Positions 42,148 to 50,052 of a stretch of 64,000 nucleotides of DNA are shown here, one piece after another. Source of the stretch: Sphingorhabdus sp. Alg231-15. GTDB taxonomy: Bacteria > Pseudomonadota > Alphaproteobacteria > Sphingomonadales > Sphingomonadaceae. The translations under genes and the position numbers were made by a program. Every line of letters starts with the position of its first letter. Position 1 is the first letter of the stretch. The notes beneath the pieces are model-generated. The model saw only the letters and a program-made list of their open reading frames with translations. It did not search any database and was not told where the DNA came from. The DNA is taken from NCBI RefSeq assembly GCF_900149705.1, contig NZ_LT703001.1, forward strand, positions 1,426,001 through 1,490,000, given 5' to 3'.

Positions 42148-42506
42148 TTTTCCACATCGTCGCTTGCGCAATTCTGTTTCGGTTTAAACCCGATATTGGT
42201 CCAGTCACCCGATGATTGCTGTCCATCTGATCCACTCCGGCTTGCGCCTTTGCTTCTCGGGTTTCTTTCAATCATCAATCGAAAGATCATCTTATTTTCC
42301 TTGCGAAAAACACTATGTTCGTCTCGATTATCTTCTGGCTTCAAATCGCCCCAACGGGTCATCGCTGACTTGTCGCTGGTTGGATCAAACTCCGTCCGAT
42401 GAATTGTATATGACACGTGTTTGCGAGTCGCTCCAAATGCTGAAAGGCGACTTATCCACAGATGCTGATCTTTCTTGTGGAAAAACACTGGCCGGATTGT
42501 GGACAA
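42148..42506. other. Cluster of four DnaA-box matches, candidate origin or DnaA control site
   Basis: TTATCCACA, the classical DnaA box, is at 42452-42460. TTTTCCACA lies on the opposite strand at 42476-42484, TTGTCCACA on the opposite strand at 42498-42506, and TTTTCCACA on the plus strand at 42148-42156. The last three-box group has spacings of 24 and 22 bases. AT-rich DNA follows at 42.72-42.85 kb, including TTAA-N7-TTGA (CtrA-box-like, near 42792). This is the pattern of an alphaproteobacterial origin, but no classic origin neighbour such as hemE, dnaA or parAB is in view. Confidence 0.4.
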
Positions 42507-42509
42507 GGC

Positions 42510-42564
42510 AAAAATCCGTTGGCCCGGCCTTTCTAATAGGGGGATATCTTGAAAGGGCCGGGCC
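42510..42564 (-). terminator. Strong hairpin, probable terminator (minus strand)
   Basis: A 13-base GC-rich stem (GGCCCGGCCTTTC at 42521-42533 with its complement at 42551-42564, one bulge) is followed on the minus strand by AACGGATTTTT. It lies 70 bases downstream of the 24-residue small gene and would end its transcript. Confidence 0.5.
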
Positions 42565-42631
42565 GTCGGAACAGTCTCGGTGCCCATCGGGAGGAGGGGG
42601 AGGCAACCGGGACTGAAAAAATCTGTAGTCG

Positions 42632-42706
42632 TTAAACCTGAATGGTCGTCATCATGATGATGCTGCTAACACTCAGGGCGGCTACTATATTGAAAAGCGT
42701 TTTCAT
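42632..42706 (-). CDS. 24-residue hydrophobic small protein
   Basis: A very short gene: Met-Lys-Thr-Leu-Phe start, a hydrophobic core (NIVAALSVSSIIMM) and a short polar end, 24 residues. AGGAG lies 8 bases ahead of the ATG, better than most genes in this window, and a hairpin-terminator follows. It looks like a single-span membrane microprotein or a signal-peptide-like leader. I do not know a named family. Confidence 0.5.
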   Translation of the reverse strand: MKTLFNIVAALSVSSIIMMTTIQV

Positions 42707-42747
42707 GGGACAATCTCCTGTTTCTAAAAACGCCGATCAAACATCAC

Positions 42748-42775
42748 TTTTCCTGTCTAACTGATAGTCAGGAAA
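42748..42775. repeat. Imperfect palindrome upstream of the small protein gene
   Basis: TTTCCTG (42749-42755) and CAGGAAA (42769-42775) are perfect inverted arms, with an inner CTA/TAG pair. It is 43-70 bases upstream of the 24-residue gene and 87 bases past the end of the DUF4197 gene, so operator or processing site are both possible; there is no T-run to make it a terminator. Confidence 0.4.
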
Positions 42776-42861
42776 TGGTCGTCAAACCGTTAAGTTTCAA
42801 TTGAAAACGGAGATTAATTAGTTGCAGTTTTTGCAATCAATTGAGGTGAGCGAGGCCGCGC

Positions 42862-43548
42862 CTAAAGAATGCCTTCGAGCAGCTTCTTACCCTTCTTCAA
42901 TGGGTTTTTGCGGAACTTGCTCTCCTCCGCACCGATATAGGAGAATATCCCGTCCATCGCCTGTTCGGTCACACTGTCGGTCAAACCATCACGGGAAAGG
43001 TCAAGCCCACCCAGTGAAGAAAGCGCAGAGATAGAACCAAGGCTTTCGACCTGTTTATAGGCACCCACCTCGCCCAAGGCTTTCTCGACCAGCGGGCGGA
43101 TCTTCACCGCGAGCTCCTCGCCCGAGGTCTTGCGCAGATAATCAGTTCCGCCAGTCCCACCGCCGGTGACGATACCCACCCCGTCCGTCAGAGTCAGATT
43201 GTCGATGGCTGATCGGAATATCGGCTTGGCTTCCAGCGCTGCCTTGCCGGCTGCATCATTCAGGTTCTTGGTGATGTCCTTGGTCAAACCTGCCTTGCTG
43301 GTAAAACGCAGGATCTTGGTCGCATTCTTCAACGGACCCGGCAATAAAACACGCACCGCCTTATCTGCGTAAAAGGCGCCCGGCTGTGACAGCTTGTCGA
43401 GCGCTCCATCGGATGCATTGCCCAACAGACCCTTCACTCCGGCAGATTGCGCATGAGCCGGGGCAGACAATAGCGGGGTCATCGATAAGGGCACCGCCAT
43501 CATCGTCGTTGCTGCAATCAATTTCAGTTTCTTGGATGTATTCCGCAT
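42862..43548 (-). CDS. DUF4197 exported protein
   Basis: A 228-residue periplasmic protein with signal peptide (LIAATTMMAVPLSMTPLLSA, cleavage after AHAQ). The DUF4197 features are PGPLKNATKILRFTSKAG, DGVGIVTGGGTGGTDYLRK and the C-terminal DGIFSYIGAEESKFRKNP. Function of the family is unknown; it is widespread in proteobacterial envelopes. A TGAAC-ag-GTTCA palindrome lies 58 bases before its start. Confidence 0.88.
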   Translation of the reverse strand: MRNTSKKLKLIAATTMMAVPLSMTPLLSAPAHAQSAGVKGLLGNASDGALDKLSQPGAFYADKAVRVLLPGPLKNATKILRFTSKAGLTKDITKNLNDAAGKAALEAKPIFRSAIDNLTLTDGVGIVTGGGTGGTDYLRKTSGEELAVKIRPLVEKALGEVGAYKQVESLGSISALSSLGGLDLSRDGLTDSVTEQAMDGIFSYIGAEESKFRKNPLKKGKKLLEGIL

Positions 43549-43605
43549 TATCCCGCTCCTGCTATGTTATGCCGTTCACCATAGCATAGCATTTTCGCGA
43601 GAAGC

Positions 43606-43617
43606 TGAACAGGTTCA
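43606..43617. promoter_or_regulatory. TGAAC/GTTCA palindrome upstream of DUF4197 gene
   Basis: TGAAC-ag-GTTCA is a perfect inverted repeat in the promoter region of the DUF4197 gene. The same GGTTCA/TGAACC words recur upstream of two other envelope genes at 55.1 and 55.8 kb. Confidence 0.35.
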
Positions 43618-43663
43618 CCAAATTGTGTAAATAGTTGTACCGCGACTATCCGGCTGGTTTCGA

Positions 43664-44197
43664 TCAGTTGGTTTCCGAAAACTCAAGCTTACCGCTAGTT
43701 TCGTCCGCACCTTTTTCGGTTAGTTCAAGCAGAAACGGATCGCCTTCGTCAGTTTTGCCAGAAAGCGTATTGCCATCCTTTTCAACAACGAAGTTTTCGT
43801 CCGTCATTTTCTGTTCGAACCAGGATACCAAATCGGCGGTACTGGTTGGTGCATCAAAGTTCAAAATGACCTTTCCGCCTTCGCCGTCTTTATCTTCCAC
43901 ATTCAGCCCTGTAACTTTCGAACCTGGATATAGCGATACGTTGTTCAAATCAAAATCGTCACTATCAATGGAAATCTGGGGGAGATCAACATCCATCGAG
44001 AAGCCGTCAGTCTTGATTGAAAATTTGCTATCTCCACCTTTACCGCCGATTTTGATGCTGTCAGCTTTGTCGCCGCCCTCACCGTCCACATCAATCGACA
44101 TTTCGAAACCGTCATCACCTTGTTCCGTCTCAGAGCCAGAGCAAGCGGACAGGGTCAACGGAACGGCGGCAAGCGCGACAAGAAACTTATTGGTCAT
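43664..44197 (-). CDS. Hypothetical acidic lipoprotein
   Basis: A 177-residue lipoprotein: signal peptide VALAAVPLTLSAC with lipobox LSAC, then a Gly/Asp-rich acidic linker (residues about 24-60) and a C-terminal domain with TADLVSWFEQKMTDENFVVE that looks like a small alpha/beta periplasmic module. I do not recognise the family. Its leader carries a 15-base inverted repeat that includes the ribosome site. Confidence 0.75.
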   Translation of the reverse strand: MTNKFLVALAAVPLTLSACSGSETEQGDDGFEMSIDVDGEGGDKADSIKIGGKGGDSKFSIKTDGFSMDVDLPQISIDSDDFDLNNVSLYPGSKVTGLNVEDKDGEGGKVILNFDAPTSTADLVSWFEQKMTDENFVVEKDGNTLSGKTDEGDPFLLELTEKGADETSGKLEFSETN

Positions 44198-44203
44198 CGA
44201 AAA

Positions 44204-44241
44204 TCTCCATACTGTATTGTTAATATAATACAGTATGGAGA
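44204..44241. promoter_or_regulatory. Perfect 15-base inverted repeat in the lipoprotein leader
   Basis: Arms 44204-44218 and 44227-44241 are exact inverted copies (CTCCATACTGTATT and complement) around an AT-rich 8-base spacer. The arm next to the gene contains GGAGA, the apparent ribosome site of the lipoprotein, 8 bases before its ATG. It may act as RNA hairpin hiding the ribosome site or as a DNA operator. Confidence 0.6.
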
Positions 44242-44277
44242 GATTAGGTCAAGTAGATGGTTGAGCCCCATATGGTG

Positions 44278-45069
44278 TTAGGGCTCAATCGTTGCTCCAG
44301 GGTTGGCCGCATTCACGACACCGCCGTCAACAATCAGGGTCGTGCCCACCACATAGTCGCCTGCGCTACTGGACAGATAGATAGCTGCCGCAGCCATATC
44401 CTCCGGCCGGCCAATGCGTTTCGCCGGGATACCTTTTTCGACGGCGTCTTCATAGTCGCGCGCCGCTTTGTTCATGTTGGAAGCAAAGGCACCCGGAGCG
44501 ATGCCGGACATGATGATGTCGTCAGAAATCAGCTTGGAAGCCATCTTGCGAGTAAGATGAACCACCGCTGCTTTCGATGCCTGATAGCTGTAGGTTTCCC
44601 AAGGATTGACCTTGAAGCCATCGATTGAAGCGATATTGACAACTTTTGCCGGCCGATCAAAGCTGGCTGCTGCTTTCAGCTGGGGATGCAGCGCCTGAGT
44701 TAGGAAGAACAGCCCTTTGACATTGGTGTCCATCACCTTGTCCCAACCCGATTCTGGGAAGCTGAGATATTCCTCACCCCAGGCCACGCCGGCATTGTTG
44801 ATCAATATGTCGAGCTTCTCTTCATGCTTGGCAATCTCCGCAGCAAGGGCCTTGCAACCCTCAACCGTGCTGACATCGCCAGGAACAGAAATACAGTTAT
44901 CACCCATTTCAGCGGCAGCGGCAGCGCAGGCATCGGCCTTACGGCCAGAGATGTAGACTTTCGCACCTTGGGCCAGGAAGCCTTCGGAAATCATCCGACC
45001 GATACCCCGATGCCCGCCGGTCACCAGCGCAACGCGGCCTTCAAGCGAAAATAGCTTGTTAAAATCCAT
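44278..45069 (-). CDS. SDR family oxidoreductase
   Basis: About 263 residues; classical SDR with TGGHRGIGRM, NNAG in ILINNAGVAW, catalytic YSYQASKAAVVHL (Tyr-x3-Lys as YQASK) and the C-terminal GTTLIVDGGVV. Likely a 3-hydroxyacyl or alcohol dehydrogenase of the adjacent acyl-CoA pathway. The frame is open to 45153, but ATG 45069 (or 45072) follows AAGGA just after the acyl-CoA dehydrogenase stop, so it is the third gene of that operon. Confidence 0.9.
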   Translation of the reverse strand: MDFNKLFSLEGRVALVTGGHRGIGRMISEGFLAQGAKVYISGRKADACAAAAAEMGDNCISVPGDVSTVEGCKALAAEIAKHEEKLDILINNAGVAWGEEYLSFPESGWDKVMDTNVKGLFFLTQALHPQLKAAASFDRPAKVVNIASIDGFKVNPWETYSYQASKAAVVHLTRKMASKLISDDIIMSGIAPGAFASNMNKAARDYEDAVEKGIPAKRIGRPEDMAAAAIYLSSSAGDYVVGTTLIVDGGVVNAANPGATIEP

Positions 45070-45082
45070 CATGAAATCCTTT

Positions 45083-46219
45083 TTAGTAGCCGTGCATTTC
45101 CGCAACGAGGTTGGTGTGATAGTTGGCGTCACCCATAAATTCGGCCAGCGCACGATCGCGCTTCATATAGAGGCCAATATCATATTCGTCGGTCATCCCA
45201 ACGCCGCCATGCATTTGCACGCCTTCCTTGACCGACAACGCTGTCGCTTTGCCTGCTTTGGCCTTGGCGACAGACACCATCATCTCGGCTTTTGATGAGC
45301 CTTCGTCGAGCATCTGCTGTGCTTTCAACACCGTCGCCCGAGCGATCTCCATTTCGCTATAAAGATGTGCTGTCCGGTGCTGCAGCGCCTGAAATGATCC
45401 GATAATCGTATCGAACTGCTTGCGGCCTTTGATATACTCAACGGTGATATCCATGGCCCCGGCGCCAACGCCAAGCGTCTCTGCTGCCGAACCAGCCCGG
45501 CCAGCATTGAGCATCCGCTGAAGCACTGCCCCACCTTCATCAACTTCACCGATAACCGCATCAGCGTCGACGACCACGCCATCAAATTCGACATGAGCCG
45601 CCATTGCGCTATCTACCAGACGAACACTGTCTCTCGACAATCCGCTAGCGTTGGTATCAACGGCAAAAAGCGTAAGGCCTTTATCTTCGCCAGAACTGCC
45701 ACTGGTCCGCGCCGCCACGATCAACGTATCCGCCGAACCACCCTGCACTACAAATTGCTTTTTGCCATCGAGCTTGAAACCGTTACCTTCGCGGGTCGCT
45801 GCCATCGCAATTTGATCGGGACGATGTTTTGCGCCCTCGTCGATCGCCAAGGCCAGCACACTGTCGCCAGAAAGGATGCCTGGGAAATATTTGTCGCGGA
45901 GCGTTTTGCCGCCCGCGTTCAGAGCCTCGACACCTGCAACTGCTGTCGCAAGAAACGGAGAAGGCGTAAGGTTGCGGCCAATTTCCTCCAGGACAACACC
46001 CGCTTCGGTGTGACCAAGGCCCAACCCGCCTTCATCTTCAGAAACCAATATGCCCGTAAAACCCATTTCCGCGAACTGTTTCCAAAGCGCGTGGGAGAAA
46101 CCGTCCTTGCAGTTTTTGTCACGAAATTCCCGAAAGTGAGCGACGTTACCTTCGCCCTTCATAAAATCTGCTGCGCTGTCCTGCAGCATTTTCTGGTCGT
46201 CATTCAAGTAAAGCGGCAT
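45083..46219 (-). CDS. Acyl-CoA dehydrogenase (subunit-like, smaller)
   Basis: A 378-residue ACAD-fold protein with N-terminal helical domain, the middle FAD region (DGKKQFVVQGGSADTLIVAA) and C-terminal GVQMHGGVGMTDEYDIGLYM. It lacks the extended C-terminal tail of typical FadE. Size and pairing with the 397-residue gene just upstream resemble the heteromeric acyl-CoA dehydrogenases of steroid and side-chain degradation, where the two subunits share the FAD sites. Confidence 0.9.
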   Translation of the reverse strand: MPLYLNDDQKMLQDSAADFMKGEGNVAHFREFRDKNCKDGFSHALWKQFAEMGFTGILVSEDEGGLGLGHTEAGVVLEEIGRNLTPSPFLATAVAGVEALNAGGKTLRDKYFPGILSGDSVLALAIDEGAKHRPDQIAMAATREGNGFKLDGKKQFVVQGGSADTLIVAARTSGSSGEDKGLTLFAVDTNASGLSRDSVRLVDSAMAAHVEFDGVVVDADAVIGEVDEGGAVLQRMLNAGRAGSAAETLGVGAGAMDITVEYIKGRKQFDTIIGSFQALQHRTAHLYSEMEIARATVLKAQQMLDEGSSKAEMMVSVAKAKAGKATALSVKEGVQMHGGVGMTDEYDIGLYMKRDRALAEFMGDANYHTNLVAEMHGY

Positions 46220-46261
46220 CGCTTTTGTCCCTCTAATATAATTGTTTAACTGCCTACGCCC

Positions 46262-47455
46262 TTAAGCGTTAGGCAATTGCAAGATCTGTTTGGAAACGAC
46301 GTTCAGCATAACTTCGCTGGTTCCGCCTTCGATGCTGTTTGCTTTGGTCCTGAGCCAACCGCGCGCGGTCAGCCCGCCATTGGATGCATCACTTTCCCAC
46401 TCCAACACTTCACTACCACCAGCGGACATGATCAATTCATGGCGACGCTTGTTAATCTCCGTCCCGGCATATTTCATCATGTTGGGCTGTGCAGGATGGC
46501 ATAGGTTGGCTTTGAAAGTATCGCCGAAACGTTCTGCCATCGCACGGAAGGCTAACACATCGATATCCATTTCCGCCATCTGAGCCCGAAGCATCGGATC
46601 ATCCAGCCGACCCATTTCATCACGGCCATATTGATCGGCAAATTTGGAGCCGAGCGACGTCGCCCCGGAAGAACCGTCACCGGAAATCATGCTGCGCTCA
46701 TGTCCCAGCAGATATTTGGCAACGTCCCAGCCGCGGTTTACTTCACCGACCACTGATGACACGCTATCGCCATAAGTTTTTGGCACTTCGACATCCGCGA
46801 AAAATGTCTCACAAAATGCAGATTGTCCGGAAATCAGGACGATAGGTTTCGTCTCCACACCTTTGCTCGTCATATCGAACAGCATGAAACTAATGCCCTT
46901 ATGCTTGGTCGATTTATCGGTCCGTGTCAGACAGAAAATCCAGTCCGCTTTGTCAGCGTAACTGGTCCAGATTTTCTGACCGTTGATCAGATAATGGTCG
47001 CCTTTATCTTCCGCCGAGGTTTGCAGCGAAGCAAGGTCCGATCCGGACCCAGGCTCCGAATAGCCCTGGCACCAGCGGACTTCACCGCGTGCAATCGGCG
47101 GCAGAAAATGCAGTTTCTGTTCTTCGGTACCAAAGTGCAGCAATGCGGGGCCAAGCATCCAGATGCCAAAGCTCGACAAGGGAGAACGAATCCTCAGCCG
47201 ACCCATTTCCTGAAGCAAGATTTTGGTTTCAGCGCGTGATAGACCCCCGCCGCCATATTCTTTAGGCCAGTCGGGAACCGTCCAGCCCTTGGCCGCCATT
47301 TTGTCCATCCATTCTTTTTGCCCTGGCTTAAAGGTTGGGTTTTTCCCGCCCCAGCAAATATCGCTTTCATCGACAACAGGCTGGCGCATTTCTGGCGGAC
47401 AGTTGGCTTCCAACCAGGCAGCAGTCTCTGCGCGGAAGCTTTCAAGATCAGACAT
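46262..47455 (-). CDS. Acyl-CoA dehydrogenase (subunit-like, larger)
   Basis: A 397-residue ACAD. Marks include WPKEYGGGGLSRAE, WCQGYSEPGSGSDLASLQT (FAD/substrate region), INGQKIWTSYADKADW and the C-terminal IEGGTSEVMLNVVSKQIL. It starts the minus-strand operon; the next gene follows 42 bases on and encodes the probable partner subunit. A 16-base palindrome lies just upstream of its ribosome site. Confidence 0.92.
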   Translation of the reverse strand: MSDLESFRAETAAWLEANCPPEMRQPVVDESDICWGGKNPTFKPGQKEWMDKMAAKGWTVPDWPKEYGGGGLSRAETKILLQEMGRLRIRSPLSSFGIWMLGPALLHFGTEEQKLHFLPPIARGEVRWCQGYSEPGSGSDLASLQTSAEDKGDHYLINGQKIWTSYADKADWIFCLTRTDKSTKHKGISFMLFDMTSKGVETKPIVLISGQSAFCETFFADVEVPKTYGDSVSSVVGEVNRGWDVAKYLLGHERSMISGDGSSGATSLGSKFADQYGRDEMGRLDDPMLRAQMAEMDIDVLAFRAMAERFGDTFKANLCHPAQPNMMKYAGTEINKRRHELIMSAGGSEVLEWESDASNGGLTARGWLRTKANSIEGGTSEVMLNVVSKQILQLPNA

Positions 47456-47468
47456 GATGGTGATTCCT

Positions 47469-47484
47469 TTAATTGATCAATTAA
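47469..47484. promoter_or_regulatory. 16-base perfect palindrome before the acyl-CoA dehydrogenase operon
   Basis: TTAATTGATCAATTAA is fully symmetric and sits 13 bases upstream of the dehydrogenase start codon, just ahead of its AAGGA. It fits an operator for a TetR-type regulator of the divergent catabolic genes. Confidence 0.45.
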
Positions 47485-47608
47485 TATCTGACTATCATAG
47501 ATAAGGCCCAAGGTTCAATGATCCGCTTGCGCAAAGATCGAAAAAATAATCGACCATAGACAGGCGCACTGGATTCCGTAGCGGCAAGCCGATCAATTAC
47601 CGGAATCG

Positions 47609-47621
47609 ATTGACGGTCAAT
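47609..47621. promoter_or_regulatory. ATTGAC-g-GTCAAT palindrome before the SDR-GPH genes
   Basis: A perfect 13-base inverted repeat 55 bases upstream of the plus-strand SDR start. TTGAC/GTCAA half-sites are common for TetR-family repressors of acyl-CoA catabolism; no such regulator gene is adjacent here. Confidence 0.35.
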
Positions 47622-47675
47622 TCGGGCTCGGCCTATGTTCCAAAGAAAAACAGCCCAAAAACAGGAGCCCATAAA

Positions 47676-48512
47676 ATGCGATTTGAAGGCAAAACCGTTG
47701 TCATAACGGGAGGCTCATCAGGCATTGGTCGCGGGACCGTTGATCTGTTTTTGCGTGAAGGTGCTGAAGTGGTCATGGGCGATATTGATGCTGATGAAGG
47801 TTCCGCAATGATGTCCACTCTCGGCGACAGTTTCCATTTCCAGAAATGCGATGTCACCCAGGAAGAGGACGTCAAAGCACTGATGGATTACGCTGCAGAG
47901 AAGACCGGTGGACTTGATATTGTCTTCAACAACGCTGGCGCCGGTGGGCCGCGTGATGCGATAGACGAGATAAGCGGAGACGACTGGGACTTTGCCATGG
48001 CATTGCTGCTCAAATCCGTTGCCATGGGTATCCGCCACGCAGCACCTCACCTCAAAAAACGGGGTGGCGGCGCCATCATTAATACGGCCTCGGTCTGCGC
48101 CTTTCAGGCCGGCTTTGGCCCCGTTGCCTATTCGACGGCAAAGGCCGGTGTTTTGCATCTGACCAAGTTGTCCGCCGCTGAACTAGCGCAATATAAGATA
48201 CGAGTGAATGCGATCTGCCCCGGCTTCATTCAAACCAATATTTTTGCTGCTACTGTTGGCGCCAACAAAGAGGAAGCGCAGCAGATCAATAGCGTCTTGG
48301 GGCAAGCAGCAGCAGGTGCTCAACCCATTTCCCGGCCTGGCGTTCCCGACGATATTGCCGAGACAGTGGCCTATTTTGCATCCGATGCCGCAGGCTTTGT
48401 TACTGGCACACATTTGTTGGTCGATGGCGGATTGCTGGTTGGTACGCAGTCCAGCTGGGACCCGGAAGCACCGGGTATGCTGGATGCCATTTTACCGGAG
48501 CACCTGCGTTGA
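47676..48512 (+). CDS. SDR family oxidoreductase
   Basis: A 278-residue SDR: TGGSSGIGRGTVDLF, NNAGAGGPRDA, catalytic Tyr and Lys in YSTAKAGVLHL, and VTGTHLLVDGGLL. ATG 47676 follows AGGAG with 8-base spacing; the frame is open back to 47610 but those codons carry the palindrome. It heads a two-gene unit with the GPH transporter and is divergent from the acyl-CoA dehydrogenase pair. Confidence 0.91.
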   Translation: MRFEGKTVVITGGSSGIGRGTVDLFLREGAEVVMGDIDADEGSAMMSTLGDSFHFQKCDVTQEEDVKALMDYAAEKTGGLDIVFNNAGAGGPRDAIDEISGDDWDFAMALLLKSVAMGIRHAAPHLKKRGGGAIINTASVCAFQAGFGPVAYSTAKAGVLHLTKLSAAELAQYKIRVNAICPGFIQTNIFAATVGANKEEAQQINSVLGQAAAGAQPISRPGVPDDIAETVAYFASDAAGFVTGTHLLVDGGLLVGTQSSWDPEAPGMLDAILPEHLR

Positions 48513-49939
48513 CAGATTCAGCTGAAAAACTCCCGTTAAAAACCAAGCTTCTCTATGGCTTCGGTGCCGCAGCTTATGGCGTGAAGGATAACGGTTTCGC
48601 CGTTTTTCTGCTCTACTATTACAACCAGGTTGTTGGCATGCGCGCCGACGTGGTTAGCTTAGCCATTGCAATTGCCCTGTTTGTGGATGCTTTTGTCGAT
48701 CCGCTCATTGGTCAGATGACCGATCGCACCCGGACATCGATTGGGCGTCGCCACCCGTGGCTTTATGGATCGGCTGTTCCCATTGCTATCGCCTGGTTAT
48801 TTTTGTGGCATCCGCCCGAAGCCAGCGGAACTGTCCAGTTTTTCTATCTGTTAGCGATGGCGATGCTCGTGCGCTTTTCTCTTTCAGCCTATGAAGTTCC
48901 CTCATTGGCTCTGGTTCCGGAACTGAGCAAAGACTATCACGACCGTACGAGTATATTGCGCTTTCGGACGTTGTTCGGTTGGGCCAGCGGCCTCGGGATT
49001 ATGGTCCTCGCCTATGGTTTTCTCTTGGTTCCGAATGAGAAATATCCGGTCGGATTGCTCAATGCAGATGGTTATGCTTCCTATGCTATTGTGGGCGCTG
49101 GCATCATGGTCTTCGCCGTCATTGTGTCAGCGATCAGCACTCACAAGCGAATAGTAAGCGGTTATAAATCCGAGGCCGCTCACCCGGAAACAGCAGAAGA
49201 TTTCAATCAAATGTTGGCGGCGTTCCGTTTTTCACCATTCATGCTTTTGATGTTCGCCGGCGTCTTTGCCTACACCAACCAGGGGCTCACATTCGCCATG
49301 ACCCCCTATCTGTTGACTCATGTGTGGGAATTCGGATCGGCTGAGTTCACGCTCTATTCTGCGGTATTGTTCATCGGCGTTATCATGGCCTTTCTCCTGG
49401 TCACCCCGATTTCCAAGCGGACAGGAAAGCCCATAGGGGCCGCGATATTGACATTATTTGCATTGATGATCGGCACGGCGCCCTATTGGTTGCGGATGTT
49501 GGATCTATTTCCAGTACCCGGTTCCGACTTACTGGTTCCCACTCTCTTTACATTTCTTGTGATCGCAACCGCCTCAAGCATATCAGCGATGATCCTTACC
49601 ATGTCGATGATGGCAGACGTTGCCGATGCCTATGCATTCGAAGCTGGCAAGCGAACGGAAGGTCTGTTTTCTTCCGGCATGTGGTTCATGCAAAAAATGG
49701 TTGGTGGCATGGGTATTTTGCTCTCTGGCCTTATCATCTCCTTCATTCAACTACCGGAACAGGCAGCTCCCGGCTCGGTCGAACCGGCCATTGTCGACAA
49801 TTTGGCTTTGATTTACGTAAGCATGATTACTGTCATTGGCCTTATTGGTACGTGGGCCTACACTTTGTTCCCACTGAGTGAAAAGGACCATAGCGATCGC
49901 GTCGCGAAGCTGACCGCGGCATCACCACCTGCGGAATAG
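48509..49939 (+). CDS. MFS transporter, GPH (glycoside-pentoside-hexuronide) family
   Basis: A 476-residue carrier with 12 membrane helices. GFGAAAYGVKDNGFAVFLLYYYNQV and the loop GQMTDRTRTSIGRRHPWL are the GPH/MelB-type signatures (in two parts, with the cation-binding Asp region in helix 2). Substrate may be a sugar or, in this setting, a terpenoid or acid. TTG start overlaps the SDR stop by 4 bases, with GGAG properly placed. Confidence 0.9.
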   Translation: MTDSAEKLPLKTKLLYGFGAAAYGVKDNGFAVFLLYYYNQVVGMRADVVSLAIAIALFVDAFVDPLIGQMTDRTRTSIGRRHPWLYGSAVPIAIAWLFLWHPPEASGTVQFFYLLAMAMLVRFSLSAYEVPSLALVPELSKDYHDRTSILRFRTLFGWASGLGIMVLAYGFLLVPNEKYPVGLLNADGYASYAIVGAGIMVFAVIVSAISTHKRIVSGYKSEAAHPETAEDFNQMLAAFRFSPFMLLMFAGVFAYTNQGLTFAMTPYLLTHVWEFGSAEFTLYSAVLFIGVIMAFLLVTPISKRTGKPIGAAILTLFALMIGTAPYWLRMLDLFPVPGSDLLVPTLFTFLVIATASSISAMILTMSMMADVADAYAFEAGKRTEGLFSSGMWFMQKMVGGMGILLSGLIISFIQLPEQAAPGSVEPAIVDNLALIYVSMITVIGLIGTWAYTLFPLSEKDHSDRVAKLTAASPPAE

Positions 49940-50052
49940 GAAGATGGATAAAAACCAATCCCAATCGCTCCTTTCCCTGTGGCCATGCCGTGACGGCTCT
50001 GATAAGTTAATTGCATAGTTAAATCGAAAAGCTCTCAAAAAAGGATAGAAGC

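Noticed and set aside
42135-42587. 150-codon minus-strand frame across the DnaA-box cluster
   Set aside because: No ribosome site, no signal or motif, odd composition; it also runs through a terminator-like hairpin.
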